In this document: piece by piece, positions 35,987-45,100 of the stretch
How the letters are laid out: every line of letters starts with the position of its first letter
Numbering within the stretch: the stretch's first letter is position 1
Source: Aureispira sp. CCB-QB1
GTDB lineage: Bacteria; Bacteroidota; Bacteroidia; Chitinophagales; Saprospiraceae
Assembly (NCBI RefSeq): GCF_000724545.1
Contig: NZ_JHBV01000026.1
Location: 1 to 64,000 of the forward strand
Direction of reading: 5' to 3'
Length of the DNA stretch: 64,000 nucleotides
Program-made: the position numbers and the translations under genes
Notes under the pieces: model-generated
The model's database searches: none
Told to the model about the DNA's origin: nothing
Seen by the model: only the letters and a program-made list of their open reading frames with translations

Positions 35987-36497
35987 TTTATTTGATTGAT
36001 GTGGTGAGAAAATAAGCTTCGCATTAATGTAAAAATAAATTTACAAGAAGTGAATAATATTCGAAAAAAACAATGCCTAGTTTACCACCAACCTTCCACC
36101 TTTTCTTATGCAAATATTTTTTAGTTAGTACTTAGATTTTAGCTACATTCCTGCTACGTGGTTGGTATAACTTTTTCTGAACGACTGCTTACAAATCGAA
36201 AAGCAAAAGAAATGCAACTTGTCCATTCTTTTTTTCATAGAACATCTTACCGTTCTTGATTGAGTTTTTTATAAAAAAGATAATTTTATGTCCTGATTTT
36301 GTCCAATCAACGAAAGAAAAGTTATATTATGAGATAAAATTCATGGAACCTTTCGCTCAAAAATAATGGTTATTGGATTAATCAAAACACGAGTGATTTG
36401 GTTGGCATAAACAATCGAATAAACTATTTAAAGAGAATATTTTTAGAATACGTTAATACCTCTTTATAATCTGCCGTAAACAAAACAATCATCTTAC
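35987..36497. other. Intergenic region, 511 bp, with diverged repeat
   Basis: Divergent spacer between the SDR and DUF4230 genes. It holds the diverged repeat copy at 36137-36191. No gene is seen. Confidence 0.5.
36137..36191 (+). repeat. Diverged copy of the intergenic repeat
   Basis: TTTTAGCTAC, CTGCTACGTGGTTGGTA and TCTGAACGACTGCTTA align in order with the 3' half of copies A and B, with a small deletion in the T-run. Confidence 0.6.
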
Positions 36498-37178
36498 ATG
36501 AAATTAATCGATTCTTTTGGCTTTTTCCTATTTGGGGCTCTTGTTGGTGCATTTTTATATGCCAATTATTTTGGCGCCCCAAAAAAGGTTAAGGATCCAA
36601 TGCCTGATATCAACCAACATATTTTGTTAGAGCGTGTCAAAAAAGTAGCTAAATTAATTACAGTTGAAGGTGAATTCTCCAATATTCATCAGTACAACGA
36701 TTCTTATTGGTCGGATATTTCTATTCTCAGAAAGAAAGCTATTATCAAAGTAAACGCACGTGTCTCGGTAGGTTATGACTTAAAAAAGGCTCAATTTGAA
36801 GTGGACGCAGAAAATAAAGTCTTGCGTGTCAAAAACCTCCCTGCTCCTGAAATTTTATCGATTGATCACGACCTTAAGTATTATGATATTCAAGAAGGGA
36901 TGTTTAACTCATTTACAGAGGAAGAGTTAACAAGTATTGGGGCGGTCGCCAAACGAAAATTACAAAAAGAAGCGGCACAAGGACCATTAATGGATCAAGC
37001 AAGAGCCGAGGGAATCGAAAGCTTGGAAATTATCAAGCTCTTGGTAGAACAAGCTGGATGGAGATTTGAAGTCCAAAATGATGTCGTTGCTCCTTCCCCC
37101 AGAGAAGAAAAGAAACTTCCCGACTCTATTCACATTGCATTACCTATCCAAAATGGAACAGATAGCATAAAAAATTAA
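36498..37178 (+). CDS. DUF4230 family membrane-anchored protein
   Basis: This 226-residue protein has one N-terminal membrane anchor (FGFFLFGALVGAFLYANYF) and a domain of about 165 residues that matches the DUF4230 pattern: KKVAKLITVEGEFSNIHQY, ARVSVGYDLKKAQFEVDAEN, LRVKNLPAPEILSIDHDLKYYDIQ in two stretches, and a helical end (EAAQGPLMDQARAEGIESLE). The pattern suggests a beta-barrel-like fold followed by a helical hairpin, on the outer side of the inner membrane. The family occurs widely in Bacteroidota and Firmicutes; its function is unknown to me. It is followed at 199 bp by a HAD protein on the same strand. Confidence 0.9.
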   Translation: MKLIDSFGFFLFGALVGAFLYANYFGAPKKVKDPMPDINQHILLERVKKVAKLITVEGEFSNIHQYNDSYWSDISILRKKAIIKVNARVSVGYDLKKAQFEVDAENKVLRVKNLPAPEILSIDHDLKYYDIQEGMFNSFTEEELTSIGAVAKRKLQKEAAQGPLMDQARAEGIESLEIIKLLVEQAGWRFEVQNDVVAPSPREEKKLPDSIHIALPIQNGTDSIKN

Positions 37179-37377
37179 CCTAAAATCTTGCTTTTTTCGG
37201 TACTCAAAAGCGATCAACTGTTCGTTCTAAGATTTCAATTTTTATTGAAAACAAGCTGCTTTTTGATTTTATAACCGTATTTTTACACCTTCATCAGTTA
37301 AATCAAGCACAAAAAAGGGATGGAATTAATTCTATTGCTTTCGATTTTCAAATAATTAAAAATCAAAAAAATCAATC

Positions 37378-37803
37378 ATGGACGACAAGCAACTCAAAAA
37401 GTTGGTAGATGAAGAAGGGAACTTAATTAGTCCTACTTTGCCCGAAGACGTAAAAAATTACCTTATTGACATCGACGGAACCATTACAGAGGATGTGCCT
37501 AATGAAGAACCTGAACGAATGGCTACCTGTAAACCATTCCCTGATGCATTAGAAACCCTTAATAAGTGGTATGATGAAGGACATCGCATTTGTTTTTTTA
37601 CGTCTAGAACAGAAGCACATCGAGAAGTAACTGAAAAATGGCTTGAAAAAGAAGGATTTAAATACCATAGTTTGTTAATGGGCAAGCCTCGCGGAGGGAA
37701 CTATCATTGGATTGATAACCATATGGTAAAGGCAACTCGCTTTAAAGGAAAATTTACCGATCTTATTCTAAAAGAAAAAACGATTGAAGTTTTTAAAGAT
37801 TAG
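37378..37803 (+). CDS. Small HAD-family phosphatase-like protein
   Basis: This 141-residue cytosolic protein has the HAD signature YLIDIDGTIT with nucleophile Asp and general-acid Asp (motif I), a Thr/Ser in CFFTSRTEAH (motif II), a Lys in LLMGKPRGGNYHWIDNH (motif III) and acidic residues after it (motif IV). The cap is minimal, as in C0 HADs. The catalytic set is complete. Homologues in Bacteroidota are often labelled 'phosphoheptose isomerase', but nothing here resembles the SIS fold of GmhA, so that label looks wrong. The substrate is unknown. It is followed by rpmH with its own strong promoter. Confidence 0.85.
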   Translation: MDDKQLKKLVDEEGNLISPTLPEDVKNYLIDIDGTITEDVPNEEPERMATCKPFPDALETLNKWYDEGHRICFFTSRTEAHREVTEKWLEKEGFKYHSLLMGKPRGGNYHWIDNHMVKATRFKGKFTDLILKEKTIEVFKD

Positions 37804-37811
37804 TAGCAAAA

Positions 37812-37842
37812 TTTGCAGAATAAATTTTTATTTCTATCTTTG
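37812..37842 (+). promoter_or_regulatory. Promoter of rpmH
   Basis: TTTG at 37812-37815, a 19-bp spacer, and TATCTTTG at 37835-37842: a textbook Bacteroidota -33/-7 pair. The ATG of rpmH follows after a leader of about 40 nt. Confidence 0.8.
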
Positions 37843-37887
37843 TACCCGCTTTTGAAATAAGACAATAATCTAAAATACAATAGAATA

Positions 37888-38046
37888 ATGAAACGTACAT
37901 TTCAACCTTCGAATCGCAAACGTAAAAACAAACACGGCTTTCGTGAACGTATGAGTACAAAAAATGGTCGTAAGACTTTGGCTAACCGTCGTAAAAAAGG
38001 ACGTAAGCAATTGACTGTTTCTGACGAAAAACGTGGTCTAAAATAA
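37888..38046 (+). CDS. rpmH: 50S ribosomal protein L34
   Basis: A 52-residue frame from the ATG at 37888 to TAA at 38044-38046. It begins [20 protein letters not shown] and continues [20 protein letters not shown], the nearly invariant L34 sequence, with a short extra tail ([12 protein letters not shown]) as in other Bacteroidota. L34 is a small basic protein of the large subunit that packs inside 23S rRNA. It has its own strong promoter and a terminator. The usual neighbours dnaA, rnpA and yidC are absent here, so the gene is not at a classical origin region. Confidence 0.98.
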   Translation: MKRTFQPSNRKRKNKHGFRERMSTKNGRKTLANRRKKGRKQLTVSDEKRGLK

Positions 38047-38085
38047 TTCTCTACCTTTTAAAAGAATTAGAGATTAAGATAAAGC

Positions 38086-38120
38086 TTCGTCTAACTTATT
38101 TTGAGTTAGACGAATTTTTT
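38086..38120 (+). terminator. Intrinsic terminator of rpmH
   Basis: Stem TTCGTCTAACT/AGTTAGACGAA, 7-nt loop, followed by six T. Confidence 0.92.
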
Positions 38121-38203
38121 AGTTTGTAGTCAATTCATTTACTTGCTTTGATAGGCAAGCACTTCTACCCATTAAGAAGCAGTTTTGCGATTGAGCATCA
38201 ACG

Positions 38204-38695
38204 CTACTCTAACGTTTCTTTTGTTATGTGTATTAGCCACCGACGATTTTCTTTCCTTAAAGTCAAGGGCGCTGTACTGGAAACACCATTCTCATCACAA
38301 CAAACTTGACAAGTTGCTGTTTCTTCACTCCCCTTCTCTCCAAGCAAGCAGGTTGCTTTTTTAAGATATTTCAATTGCAATGCTCCTTCTTCCTTTGCTG
38401 CTCGTTGTTCTTCTTCTGGCAATAAATCATGGAGATTTTGAAGCATACTAAGTACTTTGATGGTTTCAGATGTTCCCAACTGTTTGGCACGTTCGTAGTC
38501 ATTATTTGCCAATGCTTTGTAAAAAGCAAGGGTAACACTTTTAGGGTTTTTATAATTTACCTTTTTCGAACCAGCACAAGCGCCAAACAATAGAAGAAAC
38601 AATAGATAAACTTTTCCTTTATTCAAAAATTGATTCACAGTTATTTTTTTAATCCTTCCTTGCAGTACTATCTTATTTCGTTTTATTATTAGCAA
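38204..38695 (-). CDS. DUF4878-like lipoprotein
   Basis: A frame of 163 residues from the ATG at 38695, but the first 19 residues are Lys/Arg-rich and the lipoprotein signal (KVYLLFLLLFGACAG) fits better with a start at the GTG of 38638, giving 144 residues. The mature part, NPKSVTLAFYKALANNDYERAKQLGTSE then a helix pair and a beta-sheet end (RKENRRWLIHI), matches the NTF2-like DUF4878 fold. Two close Cys pairs (ATCLLGE, ATCQVCC) may form a disulfide or bind metal. The protein is presumably in the periplasmic or outer-membrane leaflet. Function unknown. Confidence 0.78.
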   Translation of the reverse strand: MLIIKRNKIVLQGRIKKITVNQFLNKGKVYLLFLLLFGACAGSKKVNYKNPKSVTLAFYKALANNDYERAKQLGTSETIKVLSMLQNLHDLLPEEEQRAAKEEGALQLKYLKKATCLLGEKGSEETATCQVCCDENGVSSTAPLTLRKENRRWLIHITKETLE

Positions 38696-38751
38696 TATCT
38701 ATATTATTTCACAAAGTTTTCTAATCTCAAGACGTACCCTGTAAGCTGCCT

Positions 38752-39360
38752 CTAAACAACTCGTCTAGCTTTTATGTAAGCACGAACCCAATAGTTAATC
38801 CCCATAGATGTCTCCATAATCCCCCTACTACTAGAAGCATGTATAAATCGAATGGCATCAGGATTGCTAGCATCCGTTACAATTCCGACATGATTGATTC
38901 GTCCTGGAGTACCCGTTGCAAAAAAGACCAAATCCCCAGGCTGCAATTGTGATTTAGCAACCGACTGTCCAATCAATGCTTGATCTCTAGATACTCGTGG
39001 CAAGTTTAGCCCTATCGCTTTGAAACTAGTCTGTGTAAACCCAGAACAATCCATTCCACTACGAGAAATGCCTCCTGTTCGATAAGGTACACCATAATAA
39101 GATCGAGCTGTTTTTAACAATGCATCAATTTTAAGCTTTCTTGCATTCACGGTACTACCCGAATTATTGCCTCCCGACCCAACAACATCTGTCGTGTCTC
39201 CAATTACAGGATTCGTGTTGGTAGTTGTACCTCCAGATCGCTTTTTTGATAACTCTTGCAAGAAAACTGCAAACTCTTTCTCATAACGGCGAAGATCCAC
39301 TACTGCACTAATTTTTCTACCTTGATTGTCATAAATAAATTGTATGCCTCTTAATCGCAT
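38752..39360 (-). CDS. NlpC/P60 (C40) peptidase with antitoxin-like N-terminal domain
   Basis: This 202-residue protein has an in-frame stop three codons before its ATG, so the N-terminus is firm and there is no signal peptide. Residues 1-44 (GIQFIYDNQGRKISAVVDLR, then YEKEFAVFLQELSKKR) resemble the Phd/RelB-like 'prevent-host-death' antitoxin fold. A Thr/Asn/Gly/Ser linker (about 45-75) leads to an NlpC/P60 domain with catalytic Cys in MDCSGF, His in INHVGIV and a third polar residue in IHASSSRG. C40 enzymes cut peptidoglycan stem peptides; they are normally exported. A cytosolic, antitoxin-fused one is odd. The antitoxin-like reading is from pattern only. It lies 56 bp upstream of the DUF4878-like gene, same strand. 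Confidence 0.85.
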   Translation of the reverse strand: MRLRGIQFIYDNQGRKISAVVDLRRYEKEFAVFLQELSKKRSGGTTTNTNPVIGDTTDVVGSGGNNSGSTVNARKLKIDALLKTARSYYGVPYRTGGISRSGMDCSGFTQTSFKAIGLNLPRVSRDQALIGQSVAKSQLQPGDLVFFATGTPGRINHVGIVTDASNPDAIRFIHASSSRGIMETSMGINYWVRAYIKARRVV

Positions 39361-39886
39361 GTTTTCTTAATTTTGTGAAGTAATAATAAAATAGTTCTCT
39401 AACAATTTTTTGATTCTATAATCAACGTAATAATCAATACACAGGCACAATCATTTGTCTCGTATATCAACCTCTAACACTTTTCTAGACTCTTAACCTA
39501 CAAAAGATAGATTTGCCAAAGAACAATTGGAGTTTATTTGATCATAAACCTCTTTAATCGTTTTTAAATGTAATGGCTTTTTGATGAAAAAAAAAATATT
39601 TTTATTCGTTGTTCGTCTAGTACTCCATTATTTTTTCTATTTTCCATTCTAATTGCCTTTTACCAAACGTTGGTTTGTATGAAGATGACAAAAAATAATT
39701 GCCTTCATCAAGATTTTGGACATGAGTTTTATAATATTTTATGTTATACCAATGGTTGGTAGTTTGCTAATGACCATTTTGCTTTTAGCAAATCATTGAT
39801 TTTATCCATTTCATCCGAGAATTCACTTTGAGGTTATCTATATAGATTGCTATTATTAAGGGTAACTTCAGTATAAGCAATAGACT
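39361..39886. other. Intergenic region, 526 bp, no gene seen
   Basis: Divergent spacer between the NlpC/P60 gene and the YicC-like gene. It is AT-rich, with T-runs near 39590-39650. No open frame of note and no repeat copy was recognised. Confidence 0.5.
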
Positions 39887-40759
39887 ATGTTATACTCCAT
39901 GACGGGTTTTGGCCGTGCAGAAAAAACAACCCCCTCTCAGCGTATTGTTGTAGAAATCAAGAGCATCAACAGCAAGAGTTTTGATTTACGTACTAGGATA
40001 TCTACGCAATATCAAAGTAAAGAGATCGAATTGCGTAAGCTAATTAATAACAACCTAATACGTGGCAAAGTTGACTTAACTTTGACAGTTGAAAACACAC
40101 TGGAAAATGACCATGCTATTAATAAACAGGCTTTTAATAATTATTACACCGACTTGATGGAGTTGGCTGACGTGCATAATATTAGTAATGGTGATTTGTT
40201 ATACACGATTACTCGCTTACCTGGTGTTATTGTTCAAAATAATGACGAAATAGATGAGAATGCATGGGAACTTATTTTAGAAGTAGTAGAGGAAGCCTTG
40301 ACTGCATTAAATGATTTTAGAGCAGAAGAAGGTAATGCGACCTTAGAAGATATTCAATCTCACATTGATAATATTGCTCAATTGCTAGAAGAAGTTGATC
40401 CTGCCGAAGAGGAAAGAATTGAAAAAATTAGAACTCGGTTGCTATCTAGTTTAGAGCAATTACAGGTCAAAGGTAAGGTAGACGAGAATCGGTTGGAACA
40501 AGAGATGATTTATTATTTAGATAAATTTGATCTCAACGAAGAAAAGGTTCGGCTGCAACAACATTGTGCTTATTTTGTAGAAGAACTAGAAAAGGAGGTA
40601 AAAGCCAAAGGGAAAAAGTTAAATTTTATTTTGCAAGAAATTGGCAGAGAAATCAATACCCTTGGCTCCAAAGCTAATTCTGCCACCATTCAACGTTTGG
40701 TCATTCAGATGAAAAATCAAGCAGATAAAATTAAAGAGCAATTGGCTAATATTTTATAA
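39887..40759 (+). CDS. YicC/YloC family endoribonuclease
   Basis: This 290-residue cytosolic protein begins MLYSMTGFGRAEK and has the YicC N-terminal domain (VVEIKSINSKSFDLRTRI, then ELRKLINNNLIRGKVDLTL). The C-terminal DUF1732 half is also typical: VDENRLEQEMIYYLDKFDLNEE and GKKLNFILQEIGREINTLGSKAN. E. coli YicC is a metal-dependent endoribonuclease linked to sRNA decay (RyhB). The fold is conserved here, so the same activity is likely. It is followed by the ion channel gene after about 110 bp. Function in Bacteroidota is not known. Confidence 0.92.
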   Translation: MLYSMTGFGRAEKTTPSQRIVVEIKSINSKSFDLRTRISTQYQSKEIELRKLINNNLIRGKVDLTLTVENTLENDHAINKQAFNNYYTDLMELADVHNISNGDLLYTITRLPGVIVQNNDEIDENAWELILEVVEEALTALNDFRAEEGNATLEDIQSHIDNIAQLLEEVDPAEEERIEKIRTRLLSSLEQLQVKGKVDENRLEQEMIYYLDKFDLNEEKVRLQQHCAYFVEELEKEVKAKGKKLNFILQEIGREINTLGSKANSATIQRLVIQMKNQADKIKEQLANIL

Positions 40760-40871
40760 GGACTACTGGTACACCATTGGTTACTACAGATGTTTACAAT
40801 ACACGCAATGAACTATTGTTGCCAGTGAACCGTGCTAAAAACTTCCTACTTATAAGTTGAAAAAAGTAAGC

Positions 40872-41702
40872 ATGAAAGAGAACTTTGCACCTTGGCGTAA
40901 TCGACTGCACGAAATTATATTTGAGGCAGATACTAAGTTAGGAAAACTATTCGATGTGACATTACTGATTTTGATTATCATCAGTATTATATTAGTAATG
41001 TTAGAAAGTATTGCCTCCTTAAATGATATCTATGGAACTTGGTTCAACATGGCAGAGTGGGTGATTACCATCTACTTTACTATAGAATATATCTTGCGCT
41101 TGATCTGCGTGTACAAACCCAGTAAATATGTCTTTAGTTTTTTTGGTATCATTGATTTATTGTCAATTCTCCCTAGTTATTTGGAAATTATTTTTGGGTT
41201 GGCTGGGTCTCAATATTTTGCCTCTGTTCGAGCCATGCGCTTGATTCGTGTTTTTAGAATCTTTAAACTGGCAAAATTTTTAGATGAGAGCAAAAGTTTG
41301 GTCGCAGCATTAAAGGCTAGCCAAGCGAAAATTACGGTTTTTCTTACCTTTATTTTGATGATGGCTATTGTCATAGGCTCTATTATGTATTTTGTAGAAG
41401 GGGGACAAGGATCTGCCTTTACAAGTATTCCTCGTAGTATTTACTGGGCAATTGTTACCTTAACAACCGTTGGCTATGGAGATATTGCACCAACGACAGC
41501 CATTGGTCAATTTTTGGCAGCGGTGGTCATGGTAATGGGCTATGGTGTTTTAGCCGTTCCAACGGGCATTGTCTCCGCAGAATTGGTTGCTTCTGATTCT
41601 AATAATGCCCACAACCAATCGACACAAGCCTGCAAGTCCTGCCTTAGCGAAGGACATGATGCGGATGCCCAATTTTGCAAATATTGTGGAGAAGAACTAT
41701 AA
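40872..41702 (+). CDS. Voltage-gated potassium channel-like ion transporter with C-terminal zinc ribbon
   Basis: I start at the ATG of 40872 (MKENFAPWRNRL); a TTG at 40857 would add five residues. Of 276 residues, six membrane helices are visible. S4 is RAMRLIRVFRIFKLAKF with spaced arginines, the pore loop is IVTLTTVGYGDIAPTT with the K+ selectivity filter TVGYGD, and S6 ends with MGYGVLAVPTGIV. The layout is the Kv/KvAP type. After S6 there is a short linker and then a C4 zinc ribbon, CKSCLSEGHDADAQFCKYCG, with four cysteines in CxxC-x11-CxxC spacing. The ribbon is unusual for a Kv channel and may gate it by metal or redox. It follows the YicC gene. Confidence 0.92.
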   Translation: MKENFAPWRNRLHEIIFEADTKLGKLFDVTLLILIIISIILVMLESIASLNDIYGTWFNMAEWVITIYFTIEYILRLICVYKPSKYVFSFFGIIDLLSILPSYLEIIFGLAGSQYFASVRAMRLIRVFRIFKLAKFLDESKSLVAALKASQAKITVFLTFILMMAIVIGSIMYFVEGGQGSAFTSIPRSIYWAIVTLTTVGYGDIAPTTAIGQFLAAVVMVMGYGVLAVPTGIVSAELVASDSNNAHNQSTQACKSCLSEGHDADAQFCKYCGEEL

Positions 41703-42189
41703 CTTCCGTCCCTTCAGCAACGTTAATACTCCAATCAATACCACCCAATACTACAAAAATTTGTTGTTTTTCCTACAACAGTTTATCAAGCACCGTAGGG
41801 CTGAACCAGTCACCTATAAGCACAAAATTGATGTTTTTTTAAAGTAGCATTGTAGAAAGATCTCGTTATTATTTAGCAACTTGCGCTTCACAATACATAG
41901 AACACGGTGTTCTAACATTTGTACCACATATTAGCCAATATAGAAGCTTAGAGAATCACCGTTTTTATAAAAAAACACATTGAAAATAATTTAAAGGAAA
42001 TCAAAAACAATTGACCATTCATATTTATAATTGGTAATTATTTCTTACTTTTCTAGTTTATTAAAAGAATGATAAATTCAAGGAGTATTGAATTACTATA
42101 ATACCATCTAGAAATGCTCAAAAATTGTTCGATTTGACCTATGTCATTTTAAACAATTACTCATACGGCAACTTTTGTACAAAACACCT
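41703..42189. other. Intergenic region, 487 bp, no gene seen
   Basis: Spacer before the baseplate-like gene. It contains a 17-bp palindrome at 41898-41914. Small frames here are not convincing. Confidence 0.5.
41898..41914. promoter_or_regulatory. 17-bp palindrome, possible operator
   Basis: TAGAACAC-G-GTGTTCTA is a perfect 8+8 palindrome with a single central base, about 280 bp before the baseplate-like gene. It looks like a dimeric regulator site, but nothing nearby identifies the regulator. Confidence 0.35.
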
Positions 42190-45100
42190 ATGCAAGATCA
42201 ATTTAATCTAAATACGCAAATCCCCAAGACATTAGAGAGAGAACAACTAAAAGAAGTTTGGTTGGATTTTATGCAACAACTCTCTGGTGATGTATGGACG
42301 GATTACAATACGCACGACCCTGGTATTACCATCATGGAACAACTCTGTGATACCATGTCAAAAATTAATAAACGTGCGACGACCCCTATTCAAAATTTAC
42401 TCAATTCTCAATCCAGAAAAAAGCGAGAGGAAATCAACAATGCATTTTATGATGCAGTCGAGATTTTACCAACCAACCCTGTTACTCAAGATGACTATCG
42501 CATCTTAATCATTGACCGAGTACAATATGTCAAAAATGCTTGGGTAGAACCCGTTCGTGACAATATGCAAGGGATTAAGGGGCTTTATCGCATTTTGCTA
42601 CAAATTGATGAAACAGCACGTACAGAAGAAGGTATTCGAAGAATCAAAGAAGAGGTATTTGCACTCTATAATCATCATAGAAATTTGTGTGAAGACATCG
42701 AGTCGATTCAAGTATTAGATGTAGACAAAATTGAAATTTTTGCAGACATTGATATTAATTCGGAAGCTGTTGCCGAAGAATTACTAGCTGAAATTTTGTT
42801 CCGACTGGAAGAACACCTTAATCCATCCATCCAATTTCATACGTTAGAGGACTTATTGGATAGAGGCTACACGGTTGATCAAGCGTTTGATGGTCCTCCT
42901 CCTGTACATGGTTTGATTTTAAAATCTGATTTAAGAGGCATGACGCAAGAAGTTTATGTTTCTAAACTGATTGAAATCGTACAAGGTGTAGAGGGTGTTC
43001 GACGGATTACCTATTTCCGTGTTGATAAAAACGGCATTCCTGTCGATAGTGACGTCATTCCTATTCGTCAAAACACCTATCCTGTGTTGGATATGGATAC
43101 CATTGATGAACGCTATACCGATGGTGGTGACTATCCTTTGCAATTCTTTAGAGGTGCCTTAAATTATGAACTAGATTTGAATACAGCCAATCAGTTGTTG
43201 TATTCGCTCTATGCTCGCTACAAAAAAGGGTATCAAATGAAAATGCTTTACCATGAAAAGGATTTTCCATCTACGATTAGCCTAAAAGAAGTTGCCCATT
43301 ACGACTCTTTACAAAATGAGCTTCCTGTTACATATGGAGTCAACGAACTCGGTTTGCCCGATCACGCACAAGCTACTCGTGAACGGGTAGCAATGGTTAA
43401 ACAGCTACGTGGTTACTTGTTTTTCTTCGAGCAAACATTGTCCAATTACTTAGAACAATTAGCCAATGTTCGAAAACTTTTTTCTATTGATAAATCAATT
43501 GACAGAACCTATTATAGCAACACTCCTAAGCATATTCCTGGTGTATTTGATTTAATTTTCAATCCAACAGTCGAGCACATCGCATCGACAAACAAAGATT
43601 ACTCCTTGGAAGATGCTCAAGAAAGAACACTAGAGCTCTTTAACGAAAAAGTTGCGGAAGTAACGAAGAAATTTGATCCTTTTATTGATCGCAGAAATCG
43701 TTTCCTAGATCATTTGCTAGGGCGTTTTGGCGAGCAATTTAGCACCGACTTTTTATTAAAAGTTTCTAATTATGTTGGGGTAGGTCACGATGACGATGAA
43801 ACCAATCCTGAAATTGAGCTAATTAATGCTAAAATTGAGTTCTTGCAAAATTATGTTGACATTAGTAAAAATAAAGGTAAAGGCTTTGATTATTTAGGTC
43901 AAACTTTGGATGAATCAAATATCTCGGGACTAAAGAAGAGAGCTAGTTTATTATTAAACATCGAGTTAGCTGGCAATCAATCATTGTTAGAACCTTTTGA
44001 TGGCAAAGATGATGACGATGACTTCTTTGATGCGTTGGACAAAGTAGTTGATTTTGTTCCGAAAGATACCAAGGAAGGTTTTATCCATTTAGATGCTTTG
44101 TATGAAATTCAAAATACGTTTGGAATTGATGAGGAAGAGTTGGATGACGACCTAAAAGACGAACTAGATCGCTTGCGAAATTCTTTGGAAGATGGGCTAG
44201 GTGAAGACGAAGAAGATGATGACATACCTAATTCTGACAAGGAAGAAAAGGATAGTGACGCACCAAAAGATAAATCTGAAGAAGATACCATTGATTATAG
44301 TAGACGTTTTGTCTTCCGTGCCAATTCTAGAAACGAACTGATCAAGAATTTGATGGCACAAGGTATTTTAAGTCATAATTATATTGTGCTACCAACCAAA
44401 GGAAAGCAGTCTTTTAGCATCTACTACAAGGGAAAACGCAAACTTGGTGTCTTTAAAATTCGAGAAGTCTCTACTCGCTTGGCAGCTCGTACAGAAATTG
44501 AAAAGTTAATCAAGTACCTGCACAAACTCAATCACTACTCTGAGGGAATGCATATTGTCGAACATATCCTGCTTCGTCCACAAGCACAAGATCAGCACGG
44601 TTTTGTATTAACAGATGATCAAGATGGTATCATCTTAGAAAGTTATGAGTTTGGTGAAATTGACCAACAACGCGCCTATAGCGATGAACTTATTAATGTT
44701 GGTACTTACCGAGAGAACTATACCATTCGACAAGATGATGACAACAACTATGTTATTATTTTGGCGGATAATTATGACGTCTTTATTGCCAAATACCCCG
44801 TGGCACTAAAAACAGAGTTAGAAGCACAAGACAAACTCCTTGATATCATTGATTACATCCGAAGCTTTAAGAAAAGTGATGTTCCTATCTATGATAAAAT
44901 CAAATTTACAACCAAACAACAAGAAGGCAAAAATCAACATTCTGAAAGTGATTTTTATTCCTTAACCGTTAGTATTGTATTGCCTACTTGGCCTAGTAGA
45001 TTCCAAAATTCAGATTTCCGTGATCTATTGCGAAATATTATTGTTTTGAATGCTCCTGTTTACATTCACATTGATTTCAAATGGATGAATACAGAAGAAA

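Noticed and set aside
37888-38046. rpmH as a mark of the replication origin
   Set aside because: dnaA, rnpA and yidC are not adjacent, and no DnaA-box cluster was recognised.
41569-41847. 92-residue frame overlapping the channel gene end
   Set aside because: Overlaps the zinc ribbon codons in another frame and continues into non-coding DNA; composition is not protein-like.
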